Positions 20,225 to 29,938 of a DNA stretch of 64,000 nt are shown here, piece after piece; positions within the stretch are counted from its first letter, which is position 1; each line of letters begins with the position of its first letter. A program made the translations under genes and the position numbers. The notes under the pieces were generated by a model. It did no database searches, was not told where the DNA came from, and saw nothing but the letters and a program-made list of their open reading frames with translations. Source of the DNA: Cladosporium sp. IMV 00045 (Eukaryota; Ascomycota; Dothideomycetes; Cladosporiales; Cladosporiaceae). The stretch covers positions 62,001 through 126,000 of the forward strand of contig MSJI02000627.1 of assembly GCA_001931905.2 (NCBI GenBank), written 5' to 3'.

Positions 20225-21931
20225 ATGCCAGGCTCATCGCGAATCCCCGTGAGCTTGCCCAACTTCGGCAAGCCCTACACTTTCAACCGACCCAACTCCA
20301 GCCAGCAACTCGTCACGCAAGGCCTCGACCTCATCCGCAACCTCCTCCTCGTCCTCTTCCTCCTGCGCTTCACCAAAAAGACATGGGTGCACCTGCGCGG
20401 CTACGGTCCCATCGGCTCCCTCAAATTGCTCTACAAAGACGTCTACAAACGCCTGTACGGACTGTTCCTCAAGCTGCCTTTTGTGCAAGCTAAAGTAAGA
20501 GCGGATGTGGACAAGGCGATTTTGGAGCTTGAGACGAAGTTGGTGCCCACTGGTCCTGGAGTCACGAAATATACGGCCCTGCCGGCTTCGGGATGGACGG
20601 CAGACCAGGTTCGCGAGGAGTTGAATAAGCTTGGAGACATGAAGCATACGAGGTGGGAAGACGGTCGGGTCAGCGGTGCAGTGTATCACGGCGGGAATGA
20701 GCTGTCTGATTTGCAGAGCGAGGCGTTCAAGAAATTCGGCGTCAGCAACCCTATCCATCCTGATGTCTTCCCGGCTGTCAGGAAGATGGAGGCCGAGGTC
20801 GTGGCGATGACTCTGGCTTTGTTCAATGCGCCTGACACCGGAGCTGGTGTTACTACAAGCGGTGGCACGGAATCCATCCTCATGGCAGTTCTGGCTGCGA
20901 GGCAAAAGGCCTACCACGAGCGAGGTGTGCGCGAGCCCGAGATGGTCCTTCCAGAGACCGCACACACTGCTTTCCGCAAGGCAGGCGAATACTTCAAGAT
21001 CAAAATTCACCTGGTCCCCTGCCCGCATCCTTCGTACCGCGTCTCGACCGCCCAAGTCTCTCGTCTGATCAACAGCAACACCATTCTCCTGGTCGGTTCA
21101 GCGCCCAACTTCCCCCACGGCATCGTCGACGACATCCCCACCCTCTCCCGCCTCGCAGTGGCGAAAAACCTCCCCCTCCACGTCGACTGCTGCCTAGGCT
21201 CGTTCATCATCCCCTTCCTCGCGCGCGCCGGCTTCGAAGCGCCCGAATTCGACTTCCGCGTCCCCGGCGTCACCAGCATCTCCGTCGACACGCACAAGTA
21301 CGGCTTCGCGCCCAAGGGCAACAGCTGCGTCATCTACCGCTCCGCCGCCCTGCGCAAGTACCAATACTATATCTGCCCCGACTGGTCCGGCGGCGTGTAC
21401 GCCTCGCCCAACATGGCGGGCTCCCGTCCCGGCGCCCTCATCGCCGGCTGCTGGGCTTCGCTTATGAACATGGGCGAGAACGGGTACGTGGATACCTGCC
21501 ACAAAATCGTCGGCGCCGCCAAGCGCATCGAGGACGCCATTCGCGACTCGCCCAAGCTGCGCAGCTCGCTGCGCGTTGTTGGAAAGCCCATGCTCTCCGT
21601 CGTGGCGTTCCGCTCGCCCGTGGGCGCGAAGCACGACGCCGACTTTGTGGATATCTACAGCGTGGCGGACGGCATGTCGGCCAAAGGCTGGCACCTCAAC
21701 GCACTGCAGGACCCGCCTGCGATTCACGTCGCGGTGACGCTGCCGATTGTGGCGGCTGTGGAGGATTTGATCCGGGATTTGGAGGAGGTCGTGCAGAGTG
21801 TTAGGGGCCAGGCGGTTGATGAGAAGAAGGGCGATGCGGCCGCGCTGTATGGCGTTGCTGGCGCGTTGCCCGATAAGAGTATTGTCAATGAGCTCGCGAG
21901 TGGGTTTTTGGACACGCTGTATAGGACTTGA
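20225..21931 (+). CDS. dpl1: Sphingosine-1-phosphate lyase (PLP-dependent)
   Basis: Cleaves phosphorylated long-chain bases to a fatty aldehyde and phosphoethanolamine, the exit step of sphingolipid breakdown, in the ER membrane. Intronless, 568 aa. An N-terminal membrane segment lies near residues 37-50 (LIRNLLLVLFLLRF). Family blocks follow: SGAVYHGGNELSDLQSEAF, FGVSNPIHPDVFP, TTSGGTESILMAVLAARQ, HVDCCLGSFIIPF and SVDTHKYGFAPKG, where K358 is the expected PLP Schiff-base lysine. WSGGVYASPNMAGSRPG is also typical. Length and motif order match yeast Dpl1 and human SGPL1. The third codon positions are GC-rich, which opens long antisense frames that I treat as shadows. No unusual residue was noted. 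Confidence 0.97.
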   Translation: MPGSSRIPVSLPNFGKPYTFNRPNSSQQLVTQGLDLIRNLLLVLFLLRFTKKTWVHLRGYGPIGSLKLLYKDVYKRLYGLFLKLPFVQAKVRADVDKAILELETKLVPTGPGVTKYTALPASGWTADQVREELNKLGDMKHTRWEDGRVSGAVYHGGNELSDLQSEAFKKFGVSNPIHPDVFPAVRKMEAEVVAMTLALFNAPDTGAGVTTSGGTESILMAVLAARQKAYHERGVREPEMVLPETAHTAFRKAGEYFKIKIHLVPCPHPSYRVSTAQVSRLINSNTILLVGSAPNFPHGIVDDIPTLSRLAVAKNLPLHVDCCLGSFIIPFLARAGFEAPEFDFRVPGVTSISVDTHKYGFAPKGNSCVIYRSAALRKYQYYICPDWSGGVYASPNMAGSRPGALIAGCWASLMNMGENGYVDTCHKIVGAAKRIEDAIRDSPKLRSSLRVVGKPMLSVVAFRSPVGAKHDADFVDIYSVADGMSAKGWHLNALQDPPAIHVAVTLPIVAAVEDLIRDLEEVVQSVRGQAVDEKKGDAAALYGVAGALPDKSIVNELASGFLDTLYRT

Positions 21932-22575
21932 GCTGGGAGATCTAGCATCATTTACGGCTGGGGGGTTGGGGGTCTTTGAAGGTAAATAACTGGACTTCAT
22001 GAAGATTTCAGGGTTAATATATTCCCATTTGCTTCATGAGGCCTAGCATGATTTGATTTTGGCTCGCTTTCGGGCATGTCGCTCCGGCGGAAATAGTACG
22101 TGTTTGATGGTGGTCAGCACATACTGGCAAATCATAAGTGGACTTCATAAAAGCCGCTTGACCAGCTTGTGCGAGTCAGCATTTCCAGATAGTGCTGCAA
22201 ATAACTAACAATGTTGCAGCTTATGAAAATTGAGCAGATGTCTGCATGCAATTGAGAATGACTTGAGGTCTATTCTTGAGACGAGAAGAACACGAGTCAC
22301 GTGATATCGGATTCGGCCGGGGTAGGTAAGCATCATCGAAGCAAGCCATTGGCTTTCAGCCAGGACCGCCAAAACAGAGCCAATGGCACCAAACACGGCC
22401 ATAATCAAGAAAACAGAGACACAAATGTACTTCGGAACACTCAATCCCATTGACTGTACTCTCTTTCTACACCAAATAGCAGGCCAGCCATGTTTCATGC
22501 CCTTCAGTCGTCGCAACAATCCCCCTCTCCCAGTCCTGTATTTCTTACATCCTCCATTCCTCTCCCATTGCGAAT
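21932..22575. other. Convergent intergenic region, no gene supported
   Basis: About 640 bp between the 3' ends of the S1P lyase and cox12. A minus-strand open frame at 22205-22519 has a hydrophobic stretch but no other support. Confidence 0.5.
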
Positions 22576-23086
22576 CTAGTCGTCCAGTCTGGCGGGGAAA
22601 GTGCCAGCTTCCCTCTGGTCGTCCCAGCGTTGCGCCCAGCCGGACGGGCAGAGAGAGCGGTAGGCGAGGTAGAACTAGCGCGCGTACATGTCAGAGAAAA
22701 GGTCCTTGAGGCGGTCAGAGAGGAAGTGTGTGGTGTGATTTTACCTGGCGGCAGGGTTTGAAGTCCTCGCCCTTGGCGTTGATGCACTTGTGGTAGTCGA
22801 CGTAGTTCTGCCAGCAGTGCTTGGTCTGGTTCTGGTTCGGGAAGCGGGCGTCGAAGCCTGGGGTTGTGGTAGGTTAGTCAATGTTGCTTTCGGGAGAGGT
22901 GTGCGGTCTTTCGCGGTGTAGAGGTGTATATGGTCGGGGGCATGCGTGCGTACCGGCTGTGAGGGAGCTGTTAGTATCTCTGCTATATCAAAGCTGCTGC
23001 TGTCGCGGAAGCGGGCCAGTGGGACAAAGATACGCACCAGTCACGAACTTGAAGGGCATGGTGACGCGCTCCTCATCGTCAGACAT
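22576..23086 (-). CDS. cox12: Cytochrome c oxidase subunit 6B (Cox12), with a 3-nt microexon
   Basis: Intermembrane-space subunit of respiratory complex IV, 87 aa. Exons, reading leftwards: 23086-23038, 22956-22954 (only CCG), 22857-22745 and 22674-22576. The twin Cys motif is C32-x9-C42 and C53-x10-C64, the CHCH arrangement of COX6B, in a conserved frame with [20 protein letters not shown] and GEDFKPCRQ. The 3-nt exon is needed: with it the protein reads VTAGFDARFP, matching the spacing of yeast (T-V-G-F-D) and human (T-A-P-F-D) subunits. Skipping it keeps frame but gives VTGFDAR, one residue short. Flanking introns of 81 and 96 bp have CTAAC branch sites. The gene is divergent from an NDUFA4-like gene 281 bp away. 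Confidence 0.93.
22954..22956 (-). other. cox12: 3-nt microexon (CCG) of cox12
   Basis: On the minus strand the triplet lies between an acceptor ending CCTCACAG and a donor GTACGC. The upstream intron carries a perfect TACTAAC branch site. Phase is G|CCG|GC, giving Ala-Gly. Confidence 0.75.
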
Positions 23087-23367
23087 TTTGGCGGTATTTC
23101 TCGGGGGGTCGTTTGGAGTGGAGTTTGGGTTCTGGTATAGCGGGTTATCTTGCGACTGAGCAATGAGGTCGTCGACTCGGAGGGAGGAAGCAGTTCCTGG
23201 CCTTGCCTGCGTCGGAAGCCGCTCGCGCTCGAGCCACATCGCCAAGTTCGCCCGGGCGAGCTGCGACGAACGCCAGCTGCTTGCTCGCTGGCTGCCGCTA
23301 TACCATTGACGCCCTCCTCAAGCTCTGTCTGTCTTCCTCTCCACTCAAAACAACACACCAATTCACA
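23087..23367. promoter_or_regulatory. Bidirectional promoter region between two respiratory-chain genes
   Basis: 281 bp separate the start codons of cox12 (minus) and the NDUFA4-like gene (plus). The compact head-to-head layout suggests a shared promoter. A CCAAT occurs at about 23357, but so close to the ATG that a HAP-complex site there is doubtful. Confidence 0.5.
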
Positions 23368-23802
23368 ATGCAGTCCACCCGTGCTTTCAACATGCTCAGG
23401 CAGCGCGCCATGCCCGCCTTCCGCGCCCAGCCCGTCAGGAACCTGCGCCTCCAGGCCTCTCCCAAGATGAGGTCTCCCGTGCCTGTATGTCGCAAATACA
23501 AACCAGCCATACACCCGATCTGCCCAGTTGTTGAAGGCTAACACATTCGCAGAAAGAGGAGCACTCCGGTCCGTAGCCGCCCAACCTCACAATCCGCAAA
23601 AGCACAAAGTCCCACTAACTCCAGAGCAGCGCACACCATCTCCCAGCGCATCCGTTCCCTCAAGAAGATCCCCGTCGAGCTCCTCCCCATCGGCGCCGTC
23701 CTTCTCGTCGCCCTCGGCGCCGCCGGCTACTCCATCATCCGCAAATTCTACACCGACTCCACCCTGCGCCTGTACAGGTCTGGCCCCAAGGCTGACCACT
23801 AG
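23368..23802 (+). CDS. NDUFA4/B12D-family small mitochondrial protein
   Basis: Three exons: 23368-23484, 23553-23568 (16 nt) and 23630-23802, giving 101 aa. The N-terminus is Arg-rich without acidic residues (QSTRAFNMLRQRAMPAF), a likely mitochondrial presequence. The tiny second exon encodes KEEHS. The third gives HTISQRIRSLKKIPVELLP, one membrane span (GAVLLVALGAAGYSII), and RKFYTDSTLRLYRSGP, matching the B12D/NDUFA4 (MLRQ) pattern. In animals NDUFA4 is a complex IV-associated subunit, so pairing with cox12 is suggestive. The second intron has a GTCCGT donor, weaker than usual, but it is the only option that keeps the conserved block in frame. Assignment to complex I or complex IV in this fungus is an inference. 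Confidence 0.82.
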
Positions 23803-26033
23803 ATTGTGAAGGATGCTGCTGCTGTAAAGGGGAGGTTCGCAAGATGAGAGGAAACGGGAAACTTTTGTACATGAAACTGGAAAATCTACTTGAGAACACA
23901 AACAGAAACTCAAGGGGAATGAGTCCAAGACTGGGACGGGACGTCTCGGATTGGCGATTTCTTATGTAGTAAAGCAATGTGAGGCTGATTTTGAGAAGAA
24001 ATTCTGTTTTCGCTGAAGCTATGGATATCTGCTTGCCTTTGTAGCGGATCCGTGTTTCTGATCTCGAGAGCAAATGTGCTGATAATGCCAGGAAAACCAT
24101 TTCACCACCCTTGTTTGTCCACACAGTCTGCCTCCCGCAAATTTTGAAAAAGCATGCGTCTTCGCGGAACATCAACCACTACTCAAAATTTGTCAGATTA
24201 CTGAGTCAGAGTACTGGAGCAGGTATTTGACTTACGCCGTCAAGGAAGCGCTCACGATTTGAATCAGTCGTGGCCACGACTCGCCTTCAGCGTTCACAGA
24301 ATTGAGAGTCGAAGCCAGTTTTCCAGAGGAAGCTTGATCGTCATCGAAGAGGCTCTCGTCCTTGCTGTCCTTGTCCCCCTTCACTGCCTGCTCAATATCC
24401 TCGAACCATGAAACAAGTATGGCACCAATAATACCAAGCAGTATCTTTCAAGATCTCGCTCGGACTCTATTGCACAATGAGTGTCTGATCCTGTTATGCT
24501 TTTCGCCTTGATCGTTGGGCAGTGACACATGGGTTGATGCCCTTGGATTTGGCACGATTCTATTGCGCGTGAAGCTGCGCACTATCGTAGAGCCGAATAA
24601 AACTCCATTGCTGTGTTGCAATGTGTGCACTTCGCCCCTCAATAAGACGATTTCCTTTCGGAATCCCGCAGTAGAAGGGGGGATATGCAAACCATGCCAC
24701 CGCGGTGAACGGTGGTCATGGTGCAGACATACATTCAGGCCGATGTCAGCAAAGCTCAGTCCCACTGTCCAGGCCGAGCAAGATCATTGGTCCGTGCATG
24801 ACATGTGAAGTGAGGTACAAAGTCTGGCCTGGACATGGTTTCTGAACTTCTTTGCACTTCATTGCCGCATCTCAGATCGATGGATGTACATACGAGAAAC
24901 GTTATCACAGTTCGCCGAGGTTTTCGCATCAAGGATGAGCGGACACATAGCAACACATGGTTCGCATGCACTCTGGTCACGCGGCACCACGTTCACGTCT
25001 GAAATTCACATGCGTCCTAGGCCGCGGACAAGGACATCAGCTTCTTAAATTTGGCGACATGTCGTGTAGTGTCGTACACTGCTATTCGGGTTTTTGCATC
25101 AGCAAAGAGGCAGCGCTGAATGGGGTGAAAAAATCCTCAACGAGATTTTGCAGACTTGCGTTTACATAGCTCGTCTATGCGCAAAATGCTTAGATCAACA
25201 GAAAGTTATACTTTCAGTTTGGGTGCTGAATGTGTGCAAACGGAAAATGATGAGAGATGAAGGCCAACTTGAGGGTGGCTTTCCCTGACGCGGATGACCC
25301 AAAGAGTCGCCCTTTACAATATCCTCTCAAAGTGATGTAGCCATCCTCAGATCATAATGTTGGTATTGCAATTCATCTATTGTCGTGGACACAAGCGTGG
25401 TGGCGCAAATAAAAGACGCCTCCCGCCTCGGTTCCGTTCCGTCTGTCATCGCCAAGCGAGATCATCGGTCCACGCAGTCTGTGCTGCCGCCGTGACATGC
25501 TTGATGCAACGTCGTACACCTTGCCAGCTTCTTCTTTCGGCAAGATCGTAGCACGCGCTTCTTATCTTCATCGTACTCTAAAGCAAGCCCTGCCATCGAG
25601 CCGTGGGATGGCTCAGATGGCTCCAAGTTTTCTATGCAACTAGCGCCAGCTACTGCACGATGAAGCATTCATGTGGACGCCTTAGCCAATGCTTCGCCGT
25701 GCTATAACATGGGCCGAGAGTTGGTAAAGCGCAGCTAAGCGATTAACAGCACCGTCTTTTCGAAGCTTGTATCTCCGGGTGTCGGCACAATACTGCAAGG
25801 GACGCGCGACGGTAATCGTCGCAGTCGTGGTATGTTACCGTGTAGAGTACCGCATGGTCGAGCTTGCATTGTGGTGGACACGAGTTAGCTTCAATTGGAA
25901 GGTGGTAGGGGTGTTGTTCGCCGTCATTCAAGTCTGCTCTGCTTTGAGACGAGTACAAATAGATGCCGGACGAAGTTCGCCCTCACTTCCCACTTCACCC
26001 ATCGTGCGCGTGTGGACCGCCAGACTAGTCAAC
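23803..26033. other. Intergenic (2.2 kb), no firm gene
   Basis: Mostly without coding signal. A possible minus-strand exon at 24236-24447 is listed separately. The last few hundred bases are the carboxypeptidase promoter and 5' UTR; the frame is open from 25767 but lacks protein features before the signal peptide. Confidence 0.5.
24172..24447 (-). CDS. Possible terminal exons of a small minus-strand gene (weak)
   Basis: A minus-strand frame open from 24447 to 24236 reads a hydrophobic start (ILLGIIGAILVSWFEDIEQ), then acidic and Ser-rich sequence to VSASLTA. A GTAAGT donor at 24235 and a TAG acceptor at 24179 bound a 57-bp intron of typical size, with a CTGAC branch, leading to a stop two codons later. 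No start codon or upstream exon could be fixed. It may be a real small gene, a remnant or chance. Confidence 0.2.
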
Positions 26034-28123
26034 ATGTTTTCCAGATATCTTTTACTAGCAGCTGCGAGCTTCCTGGCGCTCGCCGACTCGGCCTCAGCAG
26101 TATCCAACCCTAGCTTCAACCGTGGATCTGCTTTCGGCAAGAAGCTGCCTATGCTCAAGCGACAGTACTACCCAGCAGATGCCACCGACGTCAAGTCAAT
26201 CACCACTCCCACAAATGTGACCATCCGATACAAGGAACCCGGCAAAGATGGCGTCTGTGAGACTACGCCTGGTGTGAACTCGTACAGTGGCTACATTGAT
26301 CTGAGCCCAAACGTCCACGCCTTCTTCTGGTTCTTCGAGTCGCGCCGAGACCCCGCCAACGACCCCATCACTCTGTGGCTCAATGGCGGCCCTGGAAGTG
26401 ACAGTCTGATCGGTCTGTTCCAAGAGCTCGGACCTTGCATGGTGGCGGAAAACCTCACCAGCTACATCAATGACTACGCTTGGAATGAAGTGAGCAACAT
26501 GCTGTTCCTCAGCCAGCCTGTCGGAGTGGGTTTCTCCTACCAGGAAGAGGCGATCGGTAGCCTTAACCAAGTGACCGGTGGATTTGTGAACTCCACTGAG
26601 GCCCCTCCGGACGGCCGCTACCCGATTCTCGATCCCATCAACGAAGGCGACATCGACACCACCGAGCTCGCTGCTATTGCAGCATGGCACATCATGCAGG
26701 GCTTCCTTGGTGCATTGCCGCAACTGGACGCTGAAGTTGGTATCAAAGAGGGAATCAATGAGAAGGAATTCAACTTGGCCACAGAGAGTTACGGAGGGTA
26801 AGACAGCTGAGGATTAGAAGTGAAAAACCGCAATGACTGATGAATGTTACAGCCACTATGGTCCCGGTTTCTACCGCCATTTCCGCGACCAGAATGAAGC
26901 GATTCGCAATGGCACGAACGTGGGCGTAGCTCTCAACTTCAACACGCTGAGCATCGGCAATGGCATCATTGACGAGGCCATTCAAGGTATGCGAGTTGCG
27001 GACGTTATCTCTTATTTCCTATCGAGATACTGACCTGGCTAGCCGAACACTACTACGAATTTGCTGTCAACAACACCTACGGCATCAAGTCCTACAACGA
27101 TACCGTCTATTCCTATTCCAAGTTTGCCAACTACATGCCGAGCGGCTGTTTGGCCCAGATTGAAGCTTGCCGTGCAGCCGCTGCCAATGGCGATTTCAAC
27201 TACAGCACACCAATCTCATCCGAGTCTGCTCCTTCGGTCTTCTCGATCTGCAGTGAAGCTCAGTCGATGTGCCGCGACAATGTTGAGGGCACCTACTACT
27301 CGTGAGTGTGCCTGATTGTCATATACCAAACTCCTGCTAATCGACACTCTCAGCTTCTCTGGCCGTGGCACTTACGATATTCGCCACCCAGCAGACGACC
27401 CCACTCCACCGGACTACATGGTGGATTATCTCAACCAGGCTCACGTCCAGAATGCCATTGGTGTCAATCTGAACTACACCACTGCGAACTCTGACATTTA
27501 CTGGTATGTACTGAAGGCCAAGTCCAGGATTGAATGCGACAGCTGATTAAATCACCAACAGGCAATTCCAGAACACCGGCGACTTCATTTTCCCTAATTT
27601 CCGTCAAGACCTCGAGTACCTGCTCGATGAGGGAGTTCGCGTGAACCTGTTCTACGGAGACGCCGACTACATCTGCAACTGGTTCGGCGGAGAAGCCATT
27701 TCTCTCAACATCAACTACACCCATGCCGAAAAGTTTGCTGCTGCCGGCTACGAGAAGTTCGTGGTCGATGGAGAAGAGTTCGGCGAGGTCAGGCAATACG
27801 GCAACTGTACGCTCCACCACAACCTCATCATGCGAATGACTGACCAGATAAATGCTAACCTCTGAACAGTCAGCTTCCTCCGCATCTACGAAGCCGGCCA
27901 CGAAGTCCCCTTCTACCAGCCCAAAGCCTCGCTCGCAATGTTCGACCGCGTGATCAACCACATGAACGTCGCAGACGGAACGAAGAACGTCACCTCTGAT
28001 TTGAGCACTTCCGGCCAGGCCAATGCCACGCACACTGAGTCCTATGTTGCTCTGCCTTCTTCTACATCGATGGCTGCTGCTTCTAGCAGCGCTGCGGTTT
28101 ATGTGCACAACTTCAAGGCTTGA
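26034..28123 (+). CDS. Secreted serine carboxypeptidase (peptidase family S10)
   Basis: Removes C-terminal residues from peptides; extracellular or vacuolar. Six exons: 26034-26797, 26853-26986, 27043-27301, 27354-27503, 27562-27806 and 27870-28123, giving 601 aa. A signal peptide (MFSRYLLLAAASFLALA) is followed by a Lys-Arg pair at 42-43, a likely Kex2-type site. Family motifs are LNGGPGSDS (oxyanion region), TESYGG with nucleophile S252, GDADYICNW with the catalytic Asp near 469-471, and YEAGHEVPF with H528. The active-site blocks are complete. The usual GGPGSSS reads GGPGSDS and GESYGG reads TESYGG. Many NxT/S sequons suit a secreted glycoprotein. The Ser/Ala-rich C-terminus shows no clear GPI signal. 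I chose the ATG at 26034 because the signal peptide starts there. Confidence 0.95.
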
Positions 28124-28364
28124 TTGCGTCATGCATGATGGTGTGGACGGGCGAACATATACAGAGTGTGAGCTGCCCAGACAAAAAGCGCATGCGAGAG
28201 TTATGCTGTATATACGAATCAATGAAAGAAACGTCAGCATGAGATCCGTCTTGAAGTGTAGAGCGCAATAGTCCAATTAGAATACAAGGGATATACAATC
28301 CAGTACTGCTGATTTCGTTACGTTAAAGCCGCATATCACATTCGCGAACAATCTGCCCAATACA
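28124..28364. other. Convergent 3' intergenic
   Basis: About 240 bp between converging genes; nothing else seen. Confidence 0.4.
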
Positions 28365-29234
28365 TTACACTCTGGCCTTGAGCGGAGCCAATTTGAACGT
28401 ATCCCAAAACTCCCTTCCAAAATAGCACCGCCCAAGAACCTCCATACTCCTAGGCAAAGCCCAGACCTTCTCCTCAGCCATGAGCTCGAGCACCCACCTT
28501 GCCTGATCAGAAGGCATATCATCAACCCCATCGCCCGCAGTCTGCGCATCACCGTTCGCCTTCCGATCCGCCCAACCAACAAACAGCGCCCACCAATCGT
28601 ACACGAACCCATCCGTGAGCATCCATCGCTGCCCCTTCGCAGTCTCCCAATCCCGCATGACAGCAACGATCGCCCGCGATACATCAAGCCCGTGAACGAG
28701 ATGGAGACTCTTCTTCCCCTTGACGTCCTCCTTCGTCTTCGCCACCCTCTCAACCCAATTCCTCGGATCCCGCTGCCCGCCCCATAGACCGGCCAAATTG
28801 AGCACGCAGCCGCCGTGTTTCAGCAAAGCGTCTTCGGCGGTGGCGCGTGGCGAAGAGGCATTGTAAGGTGAGCGTCGTGAGACCCAGATTGTTTGTTGGG
28901 GGATTTGCCAGATCCCCGTGCTCCCCAGCTGGATGAAACGGATTTGGTCGCGGTGCTTGCTGTGTCCGGACAGGTAGGAGTTGACCAGGAAATCGGCTTG
29001 GGCGGCTGATGTGAGAGGGAATGTGACGAGGACGTGATGTGCGAGGGGCAGTGAGCCGAGACCGCTGTCATGTTTGCTGTCCGGGTCGAAGCGCCATTTG
29101 ATTGTGTCGGATCCGGACACTTCACGGCCGTCGGTTGTTGTTGCGGCGAAGGTGTAGTTTCGTTCCTTGAGGAGGGGGATGAGGAAGGAGGAGGTCCAGC
29201 CTGCGCCTAGGATGAGGAGATCGATTTGTTGCAT
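28365..29234 (-). CDS. NAD(P)-binding Rossmann-fold protein (atypical SDR-like)
   Basis: Intronless, 289 aa. The N-terminus LLILGAGWTSSFLIPLL (residues 6-22) is a dinucleotide-binding beta-alpha unit with a GxGWxxS pattern. Later segments fit an extended/atypical SDR of the YeeZ type: HHVLVTFPLTS, FIQLGSTGIW, a LAGLWGGQRDPRNWV region and HLVHGLDVSRAIVAVM. The canonical YxxxK catalytic pair is not obvious, so it may be an epimerase-like or non-catalytic binder. The probable substrate is a nucleotide-linked or small polar metabolite, which I cannot specify. It is convergent with the carboxypeptidase and divergent from the endonuclease III gene 700 bp away. Confidence 0.85.
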   Translation of the reverse strand: MQQIDLLILGAGWTSSFLIPLLKERNYTFAATTTDGREVSGSDTIKWRFDPDSKHDSGLGSLPLAHHVLVTFPLTSAAQADFLVNSYLSGHSKHRDQIRFIQLGSTGIWQIPQQTIWVSRRSPYNASSPRATAEDALLKHGGCVLNLAGLWGGQRDPRNWVERVAKTKEDVKGKKSLHLVHGLDVSRAIVAVMRDWETAKGQRWMLTDGFVYDWWALFVGWADRKANGDAQTAGDGVDDMPSDQARWVLELMAEEKVWALPRSMEVLGRCYFGREFWDTFKLAPLKARV

Positions 29235-29938
29235 TATTGCTATTGTTTATTGATCTATTGATATAGATCAATTGCTGTGAATGATGTGATGTGCAACGTG
29301 CAATCAGCCGCCACCTACAAATACATGCAATCCCAACTTCACTTCCATCCATCCATCCATCGATTTCGTCACCAAATTCCTGAGCACGAGCGAGGTCTCC
29401 ATCACAAGCACAGACCCCGCGCACGGCCCCACTTCCTGCGAGCTTAAGTTCGCGCTGAATCTCGCGCTCTTCTTCTCGAAACCATCCCAGTGCAAGGGCA
29501 TTACGCATATCAGTGAGGATTCGTCCGAGATTGCGTTTTTGCTAGTTGAAAACTATCAACTGACTGCTCCTGTTGGTCTTCGGATCGGCAGGGAATTTTT
29601 GGCTACAATCTCTTCTCTCAAATGCGAGAGCGCTTCTTTTCATCAGTGTGTCTGCGCGCGTGTCGCGTGGGCGCTGGAGAAGAGAGTACCTCATTTCCCT
29701 TTCAGAAGGCGTACATCCATGCCTTCCGACTCAAGTATCGTGTATTCAAGTACCTTTGAACAAGACATGCATGTAGATGCATAATCAAAACAAATGTCGT
29801 CATGCACTCCAGACCACAAGTAACCTCAGAAGGACCGCCGCTGAGGCCGTGCATAGTTGATGACCACATGCATGCCTCAAATGTCCCTTGAGGCCATTGG
29901 ACAATGAGCTACCGAGTACCTGAGCATCACCAACTGCA
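29235..29938. other. Divergent intergenic with short CATC repeat
   Basis: About 700 bp between the Rossmann protein and endonuclease III. A tetranucleotide run (CATC) lies at about 29345-29360. A 128-aa minus-strand frame (29122-29508) overlaps the start of the Rossmann gene but looks like chance. Confidence 0.5.
29345..29360 (+). repeat. CATC tetranucleotide microsatellite
   Basis: Four tandem copies of the 4-nt unit upstream of the Rossmann gene. Confidence 0.8.

Noticed and set aside
20234..22000. Two minus-strand frames of about 270 aa opposite the S1P lyase
   Set aside because: Arise from GC-rich third positions of a highly conserved enzyme; no domain or start context.
25767..26033. 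Upstream in-frame extension of the carboxypeptidase
   Set aside because: The extension would bury the signal peptide; the ATG at 26034 gives a normal secretory leader.
29122..29508. 128-aa minus-strand frame starting upstream of the Rossmann protein gene
   Set aside because: Overlaps that gene in another frame and ends in Asn/Arg/His-rich sequence; no domain recognised. Possibly the 5' UTR.
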